A stretch of DNA of 64,000 bases from positions 87,050 to 151,049 of the forward strand of contig NZ_PGTO01000009.1 of NCBI RefSeq assembly GCF_003284725.1, in the 5' to 3' direction. The translations under genes and the position numbers were made by a program. The notes under the pieces are model-generated. The model was not told the DNA's origin. It worked only from the letters and a program-made list of their open reading frames with translations, and searched no databases. Within the stretch, counting starts at the first letter, position 1. Every line of letters begins with the position of its first letter. Shown in pieces: positions 37,001-45,521 of this stretch. This stretch comes from Paramagnetospirillum kuznetsovii. GTDB taxonomy: Bacteria; Pseudomonadota; Alphaproteobacteria; Rhodospirillales; Magnetospirillaceae.

Positions 37001-37774
37001 ATGGGAACTGATCCCCTGGCGGGCCGCCACGCGCTGGTCACGGGCGGCGGCCGAGGCATCGGCTTGGCCATCGCCCGCCACTTGCTGTCCTTGGGCGCCA
37101 GCGTCACCATCACCGGGCGCGACGCCGCCCGGGTGGCGGCGACGGCGGCCGGGTGTGGAGGCTCGGTTGCCGGGATCGCCGTGAACGTCGATGACGCCGC
37201 ATCCATCGAAGCCGGGTTCGGGGAAGCGGCAAAGCGCTTCGGCCCCATCGCCATCCTGGTCAACAATGCGGGCATCGCCAAGGCGGCGCCGCTGGCCAAG
37301 ACCGATCTTTCCCTGTGGGACGACATCCTGCGCACCGACCTGACCGGCGCCTTCCTGTGCACCAAGGCTTTGATTCCCGGCATGCTGGAACTGGGATGGG
37401 GCAGGGTGGTCAACGTGGCTTCCACCGCCGGGCTGACCGGTCTGGCCTATTGCGCCGCCTATTGCGCCGCCAAGCACGGCCTGATCGGCCTGACCCGCGC
37501 CCTGGCCAAGGAATTCGCCAGCAAGCCCATAACCGTCAACGCCGTCTGCCCCGGCTATACCGAAACCGATATCGTCGAGGCCACCCTGGACAATATCATG
37601 GCCAAGACCGGTCGTTCGCGCGACGAGGCGCTGGCCGATCTTGTCGCGCCCAATCCGCAGAAGCGGCTGATCCAGCCCGAGGAAGTGGCCGAGGCGGTGG
37701 GCTGGCTGTGCCTGCCGGGATCGGGCTCCATCACCGGGCAAAGCATCGCCGTGGCCGGTGGGGAGGTCATGTGA
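37001..37774 (+). CDS. SDR-family oxidoreductase (3-hydroxyacyl-CoA type)
   Basis: This 257-residue protein has cofactor motif VTGGGRGIGLAIA. An Arg follows strand 2 (ITGRDAARV), which hints at NADP(H) preference. NNAGIAK, the Ser in VASTAGLTG and YCAAKHGLIG form the catalytic set. The C-terminal VCPGYTETDIVEATLDNI is similar to 3-hydroxybutyrate-type dehydrogenases. The ribosome-binding site comes from the upstream palindromic repeat. Confidence 0.87.
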   Translation: MGTDPLAGRHALVTGGGRGIGLAIARHLLSLGASVTITGRDAARVAATAAGCGGSVAGIAVNVDDAASIEAGFGEAAKRFGPIAILVNNAGIAKAAPLAKTDLSLWDDILRTDLTGAFLCTKALIPGMLELGWGRVVNVASTAGLTGLAYCAAYCAAKHGLIGLTRALAKEFASKPITVNAVCPGYTETDIVEATLDNIMAKTGRSRDEALADLVAPNPQKRLIQPEEVAEAVGWLCLPGSGSITGQSIAVAGGEVM

Positions 37775-37796
37775 TGGAAGACGGAACACACATCAT

Positions 37797-37922
37797 CACC
37801 CTCTCCCCTCCGTGGGAGAGGGCCGGGGTGAGGGGGCTTACGCGCGGCATCGCGGACATGAGTCGATCCCGACCCCTCACCCGGCGGCTTTGCCGCCACC
37901 CTCTCCCGCAAGGGGAGAGGGA
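37797..37922. repeat. CCCTCTCCC-type palindromic repeat, copy B
   Basis: CCCTCTCCCCTCCGTGGGAGAGGG and CCCTCTCCCGCAAGGGGAGAGG flank GGGTGAGGGG/CCCCTCACCC arms. This is the same family as 36893-36996 but with a different central part. It ends exactly at the TetR start, so AGGGGAG in the repeat serves as ribosome-binding site. Confidence 0.8.
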
Positions 37923-38594
37923 ATGGATGGACGCGATGTGATGAACCACGATGTCAAATCCCAGGTTTCCGACGAAGCGCTGGTGGCCCGCCGTCGCGCC
38001 CAGATCGTCGCCGCCGCCACCGAGCTGTTTTCCCATCAGGGCTTCTATCGCACCACCATTCAGGACGTGGCCAAGAAGGCCGGGGTGAGCGCCGGGCTCA
38101 TCTATCAATACGTCACCGACAAGGAGGACGTGCTGCTGCTGGTGCTGCTCAGCGTGCTGGACTCCTACAAGACCGAGATTCCCGCCGCCATCGCCGGGCT
38201 GACCGATCCGTTGGAACGGTTCTGGGCCGCCATCGGCGCCTATTGCCGGGTGGTGGATCAGCGGCGCGAGGCCACCGTGCTGGCCTACCGCTCCACCAAG
38301 TCGCTGCCCGACGACCGGCGCGAACTGATCAAGCAATCCGAGATCGAGACCAACGGCATGATCGCCGCCTGCCTGTCCGACTGCGTCAAGGCCGGGCTGA
38401 TGCGCGACGTCAAGGTGGAACTGGTGACCTATCAGTTGGTGACCTTCGCCCATAGCTGGGCGCTCAAGCACTGGCGCCTCAAGGAGGTGTGCGGCCTCGA
38501 GGAGTACATCGCCGAGGGCTTCGACTTCTTCGCCCAGGCGCTGCTGACGCCAAAGGGCCGCCGCCATCAGGCAAAAATCCATGGGAGGACATGA
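37923..38594 (+). CDS. TetR/AcrR-family transcriptional regulator
   Basis: This 223-residue repressor-type protein has an N-terminal HTH (AAATELFSHQGFYRTTIQDVAKKAGVSAGLIYQYVTDKEDVL). The C-terminal helical ligand domain resembles FadR/PaaR-like members. It is likely to bind the CTGAA-N6-TTCAG sites at 33066, 33087 and 33906 and to respond to a CoA ester, both inferred. ATG 37923 or 37941 are possible starts. The stop precedes the ligase start. Confidence 0.9.
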   Translation: MDGRDVMNHDVKSQVSDEALVARRRAQIVAAATELFSHQGFYRTTIQDVAKKAGVSAGLIYQYVTDKEDVLLLVLLSVLDSYKTEIPAAIAGLTDPLERFWAAIGAYCRVVDQRREATVLAYRSTKSLPDDRRELIKQSEIETNGMIAACLSDCVKAGLMRDVKVELVTYQLVTFAHSWALKHWRLKEVCGLEEYIAEGFDFFAQALLTPKGRRHQAKIHGRT

Positions 38595-38596
38595 GC

Positions 38597-40228
38597 ATGC
38601 ATCTGCCCGGCGGGCCGAGCGCCCATGTGGACAAGTTCGCCCGCGACCTGCTGCCGCCGCCGGATCTGTGGCCGGTTTTCGATTATTCCGCGCCCCATCT
38701 CAAGGATTATCCCGACCGGATCAATGCCGCCGTCACCCTGCTGGATCAGGCGGTGGCCGACGGCTTCGGCGACAAGGTGGTGTTCCATTACGGTGAGGGG
38801 AGCTGGACCTATGCCCAGTTGCTGGACAAGGCCGAACGCATCGCCCGCGTGCTGGTGGAGGATTTCGGTCTGGTGCCGGGCAACCGGGTGCTGATGCGAT
38901 CGGGCAACACCCCCATGGTGGCGGCCTGCTGGCTGGCGGTGCTGAAGGCAGGTGGCATCTGCGTCATGTCCATGTCGCTGCTGCGCGCCAAGGAGCTGGG
39001 CTATCTGGTGGACAAGGCCAAGATCAGGATCGCCCTGTGCGAGGAGAGTCTGGCCGAGGAGATGGAGCTGACCCGCGCCCAGAAGCCGGATCTCGCCCAT
39101 GTGGCCTATTTCACCCCCCTGGGTGACGGTGACGCCGGTTTCGATCGAATGGTTGGGGAAAAGCCTTCCGGCTTCGCCAATGTGGACACCGCCGCCGACG
39201 ACGTGGCGGCCATCACCTTCACCTCGGGCACCACCGGGAACCCAAAGGGGGCCATGCATTTTCACCGCGACATCCTGGCGGTGACCGATTGCTGGCCGCA
39301 AAGCCATACCGTCGAGCCCGACGAGATCATCGTCGGCTCGCCGTCCTTCGCCTTCACCTATGGCCTTGCCGCCTTCCTGACCTATCCGCTGCGCTATCGC
39401 GCCACGGCGGTGCTGGTGGCCAAGCCGACCCCGGACCTGATCCTGGACGCCATCCAGCGCCACAAATGCACCAGCCTCTACGCGGTGCCCACCTCGTTTC
39501 ACGCCATGCTCCAGATCATCGACCGCTACGATGTCTCCAGCTTGCGCAAGTGTTCCTCGGCGGGCGAGCATCTGCGGGTGAAGTTGTACGAGGATTGGCT
39601 GCGCGCCACCGGGTTGAAGCTGATCAACGGCATCGGCATGACCGAAATGCTGACCCATTTCATCGCCCAGACCGCCGAGGTGCCCAAGGAAGGCGCCACC
39701 GGTCGGCCGGTGCCCGGCTATTGCGCCTGCATTCTCGACGATGACGACAATCCGCTGCCGCCGGGCAATCGCGGCAGGCTGGCGGTGCGCGGCCCCACCG
39801 GCTGCCGCTATCTCGACGACGAGGAGCGGCAGGCCAAGTTCGTCCGCCAGGGGTGGAACGTCACCGGCGACATCATGGAAGAGGATGCCGAGGGCTGGTT
39901 CTGGTACGTGGACCGCTCCGACGACATGATCGTCTCGTCGGGCTACAACATCTCGGCCCAGGAGGTGGAGCGGGTCATCTTGGAACATCCCAGGGTGTTC
40001 GAATGCGCCGTGGTCGGCGTGCCCGACGAAGCCCGGGGCAATATCGTGCGCGCCTGCATCGTGCTGGACGACCCGTCACGGGCCAGCGAAGTGCTAGCCG
40101 AGGACATCCAGAACTACGTCAAGGCGGCCATCGCGCCCTACAAATACCCGCGTGAGATCAAATTCCTCGAGGTGCTGCCCAAGACCCAGACGGGAAAGGT
40201 TCAGCGGTTCCGACTGCGGCAGATCTAG
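38597..40228 (+). CDS. Aryl-CoA ligase, 2-aminobenzoate/benzoate-CoA ligase type
   Basis: This 543-residue AMP-forming acid:CoA ligase has ATP loop TSGTTGNPKGAMHFHRD, GIGMTEMLTHF, the hinge region YVDRSDDMIVSSGYNIS, and the late Lys in PKTQTGKVQRF. Its N-terminal SAHVDKFARDLLPPPDLWP resembles 2-aminobenzoate-CoA ligases more than benzoate ligases. The start at 38597 is 8 bases after GGAGG. The ATG at 38591, overlapping the TetR stop, is the alternative. It probably activates the substrate of this operon. Confidence 0.88.
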   Translation: MHLPGGPSAHVDKFARDLLPPPDLWPVFDYSAPHLKDYPDRINAAVTLLDQAVADGFGDKVVFHYGEGSWTYAQLLDKAERIARVLVEDFGLVPGNRVLMRSGNTPMVAACWLAVLKAGGICVMSMSLLRAKELGYLVDKAKIRIALCEESLAEEMELTRAQKPDLAHVAYFTPLGDGDAGFDRMVGEKPSGFANVDTAADDVAAITFTSGTTGNPKGAMHFHRDILAVTDCWPQSHTVEPDEIIVGSPSFAFTYGLAAFLTYPLRYRATAVLVAKPTPDLILDAIQRHKCTSLYAVPTSFHAMLQIIDRYDVSSLRKCSSAGEHLRVKLYEDWLRATGLKLINGIGMTEMLTHFIAQTAEVPKEGATGRPVPGYCACILDDDDNPLPPGNRGRLAVRGPTGCRYLDDEERQAKFVRQGWNVTGDIMEEDAEGWFWYVDRSDDMIVSSGYNISAQEVERVILEHPRVFECAVVGVPDEARGNIVRACIVLDDPSRASEVLAEDIQNYVKAAIAPYKYPREIKFLEVLPKTQTGKVQRFRLRQI

Positions 40229-40671
40229 CACCTGGGGGCGCGAACCGTGCTGAACCAGTATTCCTCGATGGCGTGAATGGCGCTGAACAGGTCGGCCAGA
40301 TCCATGGGCTTGGTGACATAGCCTTGGGCACCGGACTTATAGGCCGTGACCACATCCTGGTCCGCCGACGAGGTGGACAGCATGACCACCGGCAGATGCC
40401 GTAGCTTCGGGTCGGACCGAATCTCGGACAGCACCTGCAAGCCGTTCTTCTTCGGCATGTTGATGTCCAGCAACACCAGATCCGGTGAAAGCCGACGCGG
40501 GGCGCCCGGCGTGGGGCCGCGCAGCTTTTCCATGGCTTCGACACCGTCGGCGGCCATATCCACCACGCAGGGGAATCGGCCGCGCCCGATCGCCTTCGAT
40601 ACCAATTCGGCATCGGCGGGATCGTCATCGACGATCAGCACATGGTATGGATTTGCGGCGTTGCTGCCCAC
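40225..40671 (-). CDS. Single-domain response regulator
   Basis: This 148-residue receiver domain has acidic pocket VLIVDDDPADAE, phospho-acceptor Asp in LVLLDINMPKKNG, Ser/Thr in VMLSTSSAD and Lys in GYVTKPMD. There is no output domain, as in the small regulators that act with hybrid kinases or motility systems. Its 3' end overlaps the ligase by 4 bases on the opposite strand. No partner kinase is adjacent. Confidence 0.92.
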   Translation of the reverse strand: MGSNAANPYHVLIVDDDPADAELVSKAIGRGRFPCVVDMAADGVEAMEKLRGPTPGAPRRLSPDLVLLDINMPKKNGLQVLSEIRSDPKLRHLPVVMLSTSSADQDVVTAYKSGAQGYVTKPMDLADLFSAIHAIEEYWFSTVRAPRC

Positions 40672-40789
40672 TCAGGTGCTCCATGGACGAGGCCTTCATG
40701 ACCATTTTCCAGGATAGGGCATGGATGTGAAAAGAATATGCTTTCAGTATGAACGGTATGTAACGGCCCGATAGGGTGGCGAGGGATTC

Positions 40790-41050
40790 ATGTCTTGGTT
40801 CGTCTATGTCTTACTGAATGGCGCGGGGGTGGCCTATACCGGCATAACGACCGATTTGGAGGATCGCCTGCGTCGCCACAACCGGGGCCAGGGTGCCAAG
40901 TTCACCCGTGGGCGCGGCCCATGGCGGCTCATCCACAGCGAAGGACCGCTGGAACACGGCGAGGCCCTGCGGCGTGAATCCGCCATCAAGAAGGATCGCG
41001 CCTTCAAGGCCGGTCTGAAGGCGGCTAGGATAGACAGAGCGGGCGAGTGA
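40790..41050 (+). CDS. GIY-YIG nuclease-fold protein (UPF0213 type)
   Basis: This 86-residue domain-only protein has WFVYVLLNGAGVAYTGITTDLEDRLRRHNRG and a basic end (ESAIKKDRAFKAGLK). The second G-I-Y element reads YTG. The Arg and catalytic Glu of the fold (GEALRRESAIKK) are present. Such proteins may act on DNA. The stop overlaps the first possible start of pxpB, which places it unexpectedly in a 5-oxoprolinase operon. Confidence 0.88.
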   Translation: MSWFVYVLLNGAGVAYTGITTDLEDRLRRHNRGQGAKFTRGRGPWRLIHSEGPLEHGEALRRESAIKKDRAFKAGLKAARIDRAGE

Positions 41051-41064
41051 TGGAGCGGGCCGCC

Positions 41065-41682
41065 ATGCGGGTCAAGGATGTGGGCGATACCGCCTTCGCG
41101 GTGGATTTCGACGACGGTGATCGGGTCGTCGCGTTGTACGACGCCATTCGCCGTGTCGGACCGCTGCTTGGTCTGGTGGAGACGGTACCGTCGCTCCGGT
41201 CCCTGCTGGTCATCTTCGACCCGCTGTCCATCTCGCGGGCCGAGATGGAGGCCCGCATTCGCGGCTTGGCCGACCGGGCGAGCGACGGCGACGGCGGCGA
41301 GGGGCGATCCTGGCGCATTCCGGTTCGCTATGACGGCCCAGATCTGGATGCGGTCGCCCAGGCCTGCGGCCTGAGCCGGACCCGAGTGATCGATCTGCAC
41401 GCGGGTCGGGTCTACCAGGTCAGGATGCTGGGCTTCATGCCCGGCTTCGCCTATATGGGAACCCTGCCTGAGGCCTTGCGGCTGGGGCGGCGGGGGGAGC
41501 CTCGCTTGAAGGTTCCCGCCGGTTCGGTCGCCATCGCCGACGACATGACCGCCATCTATCCGTGGGAGAGCCCCGGCGGTTGGCATCTGCTGGGCAGCGC
41601 TGAAATCGCTCTGTTCGATCAAACGCGGGAGCCTCCGGCCTTGTTGGCGGCGGGCGACCAAGTGGTGTTCGTGCCGCTATGA
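41065..41682 (+). CDS. pxpB: 5-oxoprolinase subunit PxpB (KipI)
   Basis: This 205-residue subunit of the ATP-dependent 5-oxoprolinase opens pyroglutamate to glutamate. GDTAFAVDFDD, then RYDGPDLDAVAQ, then GFMPGFAYMGTLPEALRLGRR and PAGSVAIADDMTAIYPWESPGGWHLLG are characteristic. GGAG lies 9 bases before the ATG at 41065. An ATG at 41050 or a GTG at 41047 is possible. Its stop overlaps pxpC by 4 bases. Confidence 0.9.
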   Translation: MRVKDVGDTAFAVDFDDGDRVVALYDAIRRVGPLLGLVETVPSLRSLLVIFDPLSISRAEMEARIRGLADRASDGDGGEGRSWRIPVRYDGPDLDAVAQACGLSRTRVIDLHAGRVYQVRMLGFMPGFAYMGTLPEALRLGRRGEPRLKVPAGSVAIADDMTAIYPWESPGGWHLLGSAEIALFDQTREPPALLAAGDQVVFVPL

Positions 41683-42704
41683 GCCATTTGCGACTCACCA
41701 CGCCCGGCTTGTTCTCCACCATTCAGGATCTGGGTCGGTTCGGCTATGGCGCCCAGGGGGTGCCGGTGGCCGGGGTGCTCGATCCGGTGGGGCTGCGTCT
41801 CGCCAATGCCCTGGTGGGTAATGTGGATGGCGAGGCGGGCATCGAATTCTGCGGGCTTGGTCCGGGCCTAGTAGTGGAGGCCGAAAGCGTTCGGCTGGCG
41901 GTCGTTGGTCCGGCGCGGCCGATTCTGTCCCGCGATGGCGCCGCCACCGCCTTGGCGGTGGGGCGCTGTCATCTGTTGCATCGTGGCGACGTCTTGGCCC
42001 TGGGGGCAGTGAACGGCGCCGCCTCGGCGGTGCTGGTGGTGGAGGGCGGCTTCGATCTCGCTCCGGTGATGGGCAGCCTGTCCACCTTTGTCCGCGCCGG
42101 AATCGGCCCGTTGGGCGGTCGGCCGCTGGTGGCGGGCTGCATGCTGCCGCTGCGGCGCGACCGCGCCTCCGAGGGGCCGCTTCTCGCCTTGTCGGCGCCG
42201 TTCGATCATGGCCGGGGGGCGGTGCGGGTGATGCTGGGGCCGCAGGCGGAGTATTTCACCGAGACGGCGCTGGAGGTCTTGGCATCCGCCGAATTCATCG
42301 TCGGCAGGGATGCCGACCGCATGGGGCTTCGCCTGGAAGGGCCGAGGCTGGAGCACAAAGGCGAGGCGGGGATCGCTTCTGACGGTCTGGTGCGCGGCTG
42401 TATTCAGGTGCCAGGCAACGGTCAGCCCATCGTGTTGCTGGCCGATCACCAGACGGTGGGGGGCTATGCCAAGATCGCCACGGTGATTTCCGCCGATTTG
42501 CCACGGGTCGGGCGCATGGTTCCCGGCGACCGCTTGCGCTTTCGGGTGGTGGACCTTGCCGAGGCGGAAACGGCCCGGAATGCGTTGGAACGTGCCATTC
42601 AATCGGCACGATCCTCGTTGCGAGCACTGGCGGGCGAGCTTGACCTCGACGCGCTTTATTCCGCCAATCTGGTCTCTGGCATGGTCAATGGGGAAACGCC
42701 GTGA
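41679..42704 (+). CDS. pxpC: 5-oxoprolinase subunit PxpC (KipA, biotin-dependent carboxyltransferase family)
   Basis: This 341-residue protein begins MSHLRLTTPGLFSTIQDLGRFGYGAQGVPVAGVLDPVGLRLAN in short conserved segments. It contains the later EFIVGRDADRMGLRLEGP and the C-terminal LADHQTVGGYAKIATVISAD. It forms the enzyme with PxpB and PxpA. The stop overlaps the GTG start of pxpA. Confidence 0.92.
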   Translation: MSHLRLTTPGLFSTIQDLGRFGYGAQGVPVAGVLDPVGLRLANALVGNVDGEAGIEFCGLGPGLVVEAESVRLAVVGPARPILSRDGAATALAVGRCHLLHRGDVLALGAVNGAASAVLVVEGGFDLAPVMGSLSTFVRAGIGPLGGRPLVAGCMLPLRRDRASEGPLLALSAPFDHGRGAVRVMLGPQAEYFTETALEVLASAEFIVGRDADRMGLRLEGPRLEHKGEAGIASDGLVRGCIQVPGNGQPIVLLADHQTVGGYAKIATVISADLPRVGRMVPGDRLRFRVVDLAEAETARNALERAIQSARSSLRALAGELDLDALYSANLVSGMVNGETP

Positions 42705-43444
42705 GAACCATCAACCTCAATGCCGATCTGGGCGAGGGCTGCGGCGACGATGCGGCCATGCTCGATATCGTCGCCTCGGCCAATATCGCTTGCGGCTTCC
42801 ATGCGGGCGATGCGTTGGAAATGACCCGCACCGTCCGGGCCGCCATGGCACGTGGCGTCAGCCTGGGGGCGCATCCCTCCTATCCCGACCGCGATGGCTT
42901 CGGCCGTCGTCCCATGGACATGGCCCCCGACGAGATCGAGGCGGTCACCGCCTATCAGATCGGCGCCCTGGCGGGCATCGTCGCCGCCAATGGCGGCAGG
43001 CTCGGCCATGTGAAGCCGCACGGCGCCCTGAGCAATCGGGCGGCGGTGGATATGGATGCCGCACTGGCCATAGCGCGGGCGACGGCTACGACCGTGCCGG
43101 GGCTCATCTTGCTGGCGCCCGCCGGTTCGGCCATGGTCGAAGCGGGACAGCGCCATGGGCTGCGGGTCGCCCAGGAAGTCTTCGCCGACCGCGCCTATGA
43201 CGATGACGGCACTCTGGTTGCCCGCTCGCGGCCGGGCGCCTTGATCCATGATCCCGACGAAGCGGTCCGCCATGTGCTGCGGATGGTTCGTGACGGGATC
43301 ATCGTTTCGCTGTCGGGGCGCGAGATTCCATGTCATGCCCAGTCGGTCTGCGTCCATGGCGATGATCCAAATGCAGTAACGTTGGCCAAAGTGTTACGAG
43401 CGGCATTGGAGAATGCAGGAATAAGAGTCACGCCATTGTCATAA
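42701..43444 (+). CDS. pxpA: 5-oxoprolinase subunit PxpA (LamB/YcsF)
   Basis: This 247-residue protein starts with GTG in a GTGA overlap. INLNADLGEGCGDDAAML, ANIACGFHAGDALEM, GAHPSYPDRDGFGRR, VKPHGALSN and AYDDDGTLVARSRPGALI are typical. It completes pxpBCA. The operon turns 5-oxoproline, a spontaneous product of glutamine and glutamate, back into glutamate. Confidence 0.93.
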   Translation: MRTINLNADLGEGCGDDAAMLDIVASANIACGFHAGDALEMTRTVRAAMARGVSLGAHPSYPDRDGFGRRPMDMAPDEIEAVTAYQIGALAGIVAANGGRLGHVKPHGALSNRAAVDMDAALAIARATATTVPGLILLAPAGSAMVEAGQRHGLRVAQEVFADRAYDDDGTLVARSRPGALIHDPDEAVRHVLRMVRDGIIVSLSGREIPCHAQSVCVHGDDPNAVTLAKVLRAALENAGIRVTPLS

Positions 43445-43563
43445 AGGGATCAACAGTGTTGCGTTGCGGGAAAAGCACAGGTATATACCCGACCAGTGAC
43501 GCACACGTACGTGCCTATGGCCCTTGTCGGTTATGCAACGACGGACGCGTCCTTTTTGGAAGA

Positions 43564-43729
43564 GCCGACTGATCTTGTCGGCGCCCGAAAGGGAGGTGGA
43601 CATGTTCGTGACCCATAAACTGGGCTACATCCCGGAAATCTGTACGAGTATGTGACGGCGGTGTCGCGACCGTATCCTCGGTCGCCTGCCGCCGTTGTCG
43701 TGGAACGCGGTCTCTTCGCGGAGACCGCG
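43564..43729 (+). promoter_or_regulatory. Structured leader upstream of homospermidine synthase
   Basis: The gap from 43445 to 43787 holds no full gene but several hairpins. GCCGAC/GTCGGC (43564-43582) lies upstream of the upstream-ORF ribosome site. A two-part stem ACGGCGG/CCGCCGT (43655-43695) has an inner GCGACCG/CGGTCGC, and a perfect 9-base stem CGCGGTCTC/GAGACCGCG (43706-43729) follows. The second stem begins at the stop codon of the 17-codon ORF. No T run follows, so control would act on translation or by a riboswitch-like mechanism. Confidence 0.55.
43602..43655 (+). CDS. 17-codon upstream ORF (possible leader peptide)
   Basis: ATG at 43602 is preceded by a strong GGGAGG at 6 bases or less. 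It encodes MFVTHKLGYIPEICTSM, then TGA, with the stop inside the leader hairpin. Too short to score by composition. The strong ribosome site and its place before hss support translation. A polyamine- or arginine-linked role is only a guess. Confidence 0.45.
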   Translation: MFVTHKLGYIPEICTSM

Positions 43730-43787
43730 TGGAGGGCGTCGTTTCCAGCAGATGAAGCGACGGAATTGAGGTAAGGGGAGGACCGCT

Positions 43788-45191
43788 ATGCACACCATTG
43801 TCTTTACCGGCCGCATGGTCATGATCGGCTGCGGCAGCATCGGACAAGGCGTTTTGCCCCTGATTCTGCGCCATATCGACATCGACCCGGCCCGGATCAC
43901 CATTATCACGGCCTGTGAACGGGGCCACGATGTCGCGAAGAAATACGGCATCACGTTCATCAACAAAGCGCTTACCCCGGATGATTACCGCGACCGACTG
44001 ACTCCCATGCTGCGCAAGGGCGACTTCCTGCTGAATGTTTCGGTGGATGTGTCGTCGGTGGCCTTGGTCGAGCTCTGTCGCGATGTGGGTGCCCTTTACC
44101 TCGATACCTGCATCGAGCCCTGGGCCGGTGGCTATACCGATCCCGGCCTTTCCCCCTCCTTGCGTTCCAATTATGCCCTGCGCGAGCAGATGCTGGCGCT
44201 CCGGGTCGATGGACCGGCGCCGACGGCGCTGGTCACTCACGGTGCCAATCCGGGGTTGGTCTCCCACTTCGTCAAGCAGGCGCTGCTGAACATCGCCGCC
44301 GATTCCGGCATGGCGGTGGAACCGCCCAAGTCTCGCGACGCCTGGGCCGGCCTTGCCGCCTTCCTGGGAGTCAAGGTCATCCACATCGCCGAGCGCGATA
44401 CCCAGGTGGGCGCCGAACCCAAGGCGGTGGGCGAATTCGTCAATACATGGTCCATCGACGGCTTCGTCGGCGAGGGCTGCCAACCCGCCGAACTGGGCTG
44501 GGGCAGCCACGAGAAGGGCCTGCCGCCCGAGGGACGGCGTCACGATTTCGGTCGCGGCAGCGCCATCTATCTGATGCGGCCGGGCGCCAGCCAGCGGGTG
44601 CGGACCTGGACTCCGAAGGAAGGCCCGTTCCACGGCTTCCTGATCACCCACAGCGAATCCATCTCCATCGCCGATTACTTCACGGTTCGCGATGGCGAGA
44701 CGGTGACCTACCGGCCGACCGTCCATTACGCCTATCATCCCTGCGACGACGCGGTGGTGTCGCTGCATGAACTGGCGGGCAAGAACTGGCGGATGCAGCC
44801 GCGCCAGCGCCTGATGATGAACGAGATCGTGAGCGGTATCGACGAGTTGGGGGTGTTGCTGGCCGGTCACGGCAAGGGCGCCTATTGGTTCGGCTCGCAA
44901 TTGTCCATCACCGAGGCCCGTGAACTGGCGCCGCATAACAGCGCCACCAGCCTTCAGGTGACCGCCACCGTGCTGGCGGGCATCGTCTGGGCGCTGGAGA
45001 ATCCTGGGCTCGGCATTCTCGAGCCCGACGAGATCGATTTTGTCCGCATTCTGGAAATTGCTCGGCCCTATCTCGGACCGCTGGTGGGTGTCTATACCGA
45101 TTGGACGCCGCTGGAAGGTCGCGGCGATCTGTTTCCCGAGGATGTGGACCGCTCGGATCCCTGGCAGTTCAAGAATGTCCGGGTCGTCTGA
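43788..45191 (+). CDS. hss: Homospermidine synthase
   Basis: This 467-residue NAD-dependent enzyme makes sym-homospermidine from two putrescines, the main polyamine of many alphaproteobacteria. The N-terminal Rossmann motif is MIGCGSIGQGVLPLI. YLDTCIEPWAGGY, VTHGANPGLVSHFVKQAL, the active-site region SWSIDGFVGEGCQPAELGWG and HDFGRGSAIYLMRPGA follow the family. AGGGGAGG precedes the ATG. It is regulated probably through the structured leader. Confidence 0.93.
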   Translation: MHTIVFTGRMVMIGCGSIGQGVLPLILRHIDIDPARITIITACERGHDVAKKYGITFINKALTPDDYRDRLTPMLRKGDFLLNVSVDVSSVALVELCRDVGALYLDTCIEPWAGGYTDPGLSPSLRSNYALREQMLALRVDGPAPTALVTHGANPGLVSHFVKQALLNIAADSGMAVEPPKSRDAWAGLAAFLGVKVIHIAERDTQVGAEPKAVGEFVNTWSIDGFVGEGCQPAELGWGSHEKGLPPEGRRHDFGRGSAIYLMRPGASQRVRTWTPKEGPFHGFLITHSESISIADYFTVRDGETVTYRPTVHYAYHPCDDAVVSLHELAGKNWRMQPRQRLMMNEIVSGIDELGVLLAGHGKGAYWFGSQLSITEARELAPHNSATSLQVTATVLAGIVWALENPGLGILEPDEIDFVRILEIARPYLGPLVGVYTDWTPLEGRGDLFPEDVDRSDPWQFKNVRVV

Positions 45192-45197
45192 TCCGGG

Positions 45198-45521
45198 CTA
45201 TTTACAGGCGAAAAATCCTTCACGGTGCGGCGTTCTGGCGCAGACCTGCTCGGCTTGCCCTTCTTGAACACGGTCTTGGTTTTCCTCGACGCATTGGGCG
45301 TAGCGGCGGTCGTTCTCCGCCCCGACGATGGGGGTGATGGCCAAGGGGACATAGCCGTCGGGGCAGGTGCGTCGAGCGGCGAAGCGACAGGTCTCGGCCC
45401 ACCGCATGGTGTTTTCGCAATCGACGTAATAATAGGTCGAGCCATCTGGCTTTCGGAACGTGGTGACCTCGGCGCAGGCACCCAGCGCCAGGATCATGGA
45501 TAATACCGCCAACGCTTTCAT
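45198..45521 (-). CDS. Small lipoprotein
   Basis: This 107-residue protein has signal peptide MKALAVLSMILALGAC, with lipobox LGAC and Cys16. The mature part has five more cysteines (CENTMRW, CRFAARRTC, AQCVEE and CARTP among them) and ends FFACK, suggesting disulphide bonds in the periplasm. The lipobox lacks Asp at +2, so outer-membrane sorting is likely. GAGG lies upstream of the ATG. It converges with hss, 6 bases apart. Function is unknown. Confidence 0.8.
   Translation of the reverse strand: MKALAVLSMILALGACAEVTTFRKPDGSTYYYVDCENTMRWAETCRFAARRTCPDGYVPLAITPIVGAENDRRYAQCVEENQDRVQEGQAEQVCARTPHREGFFACK

Noticed and set aside
43515..44936. 473-codon open frame antisense to homospermidine synthase and its leader
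   Set aside because: The plus strand has a full enzyme with conserved motifs. The antisense frame lacks any.
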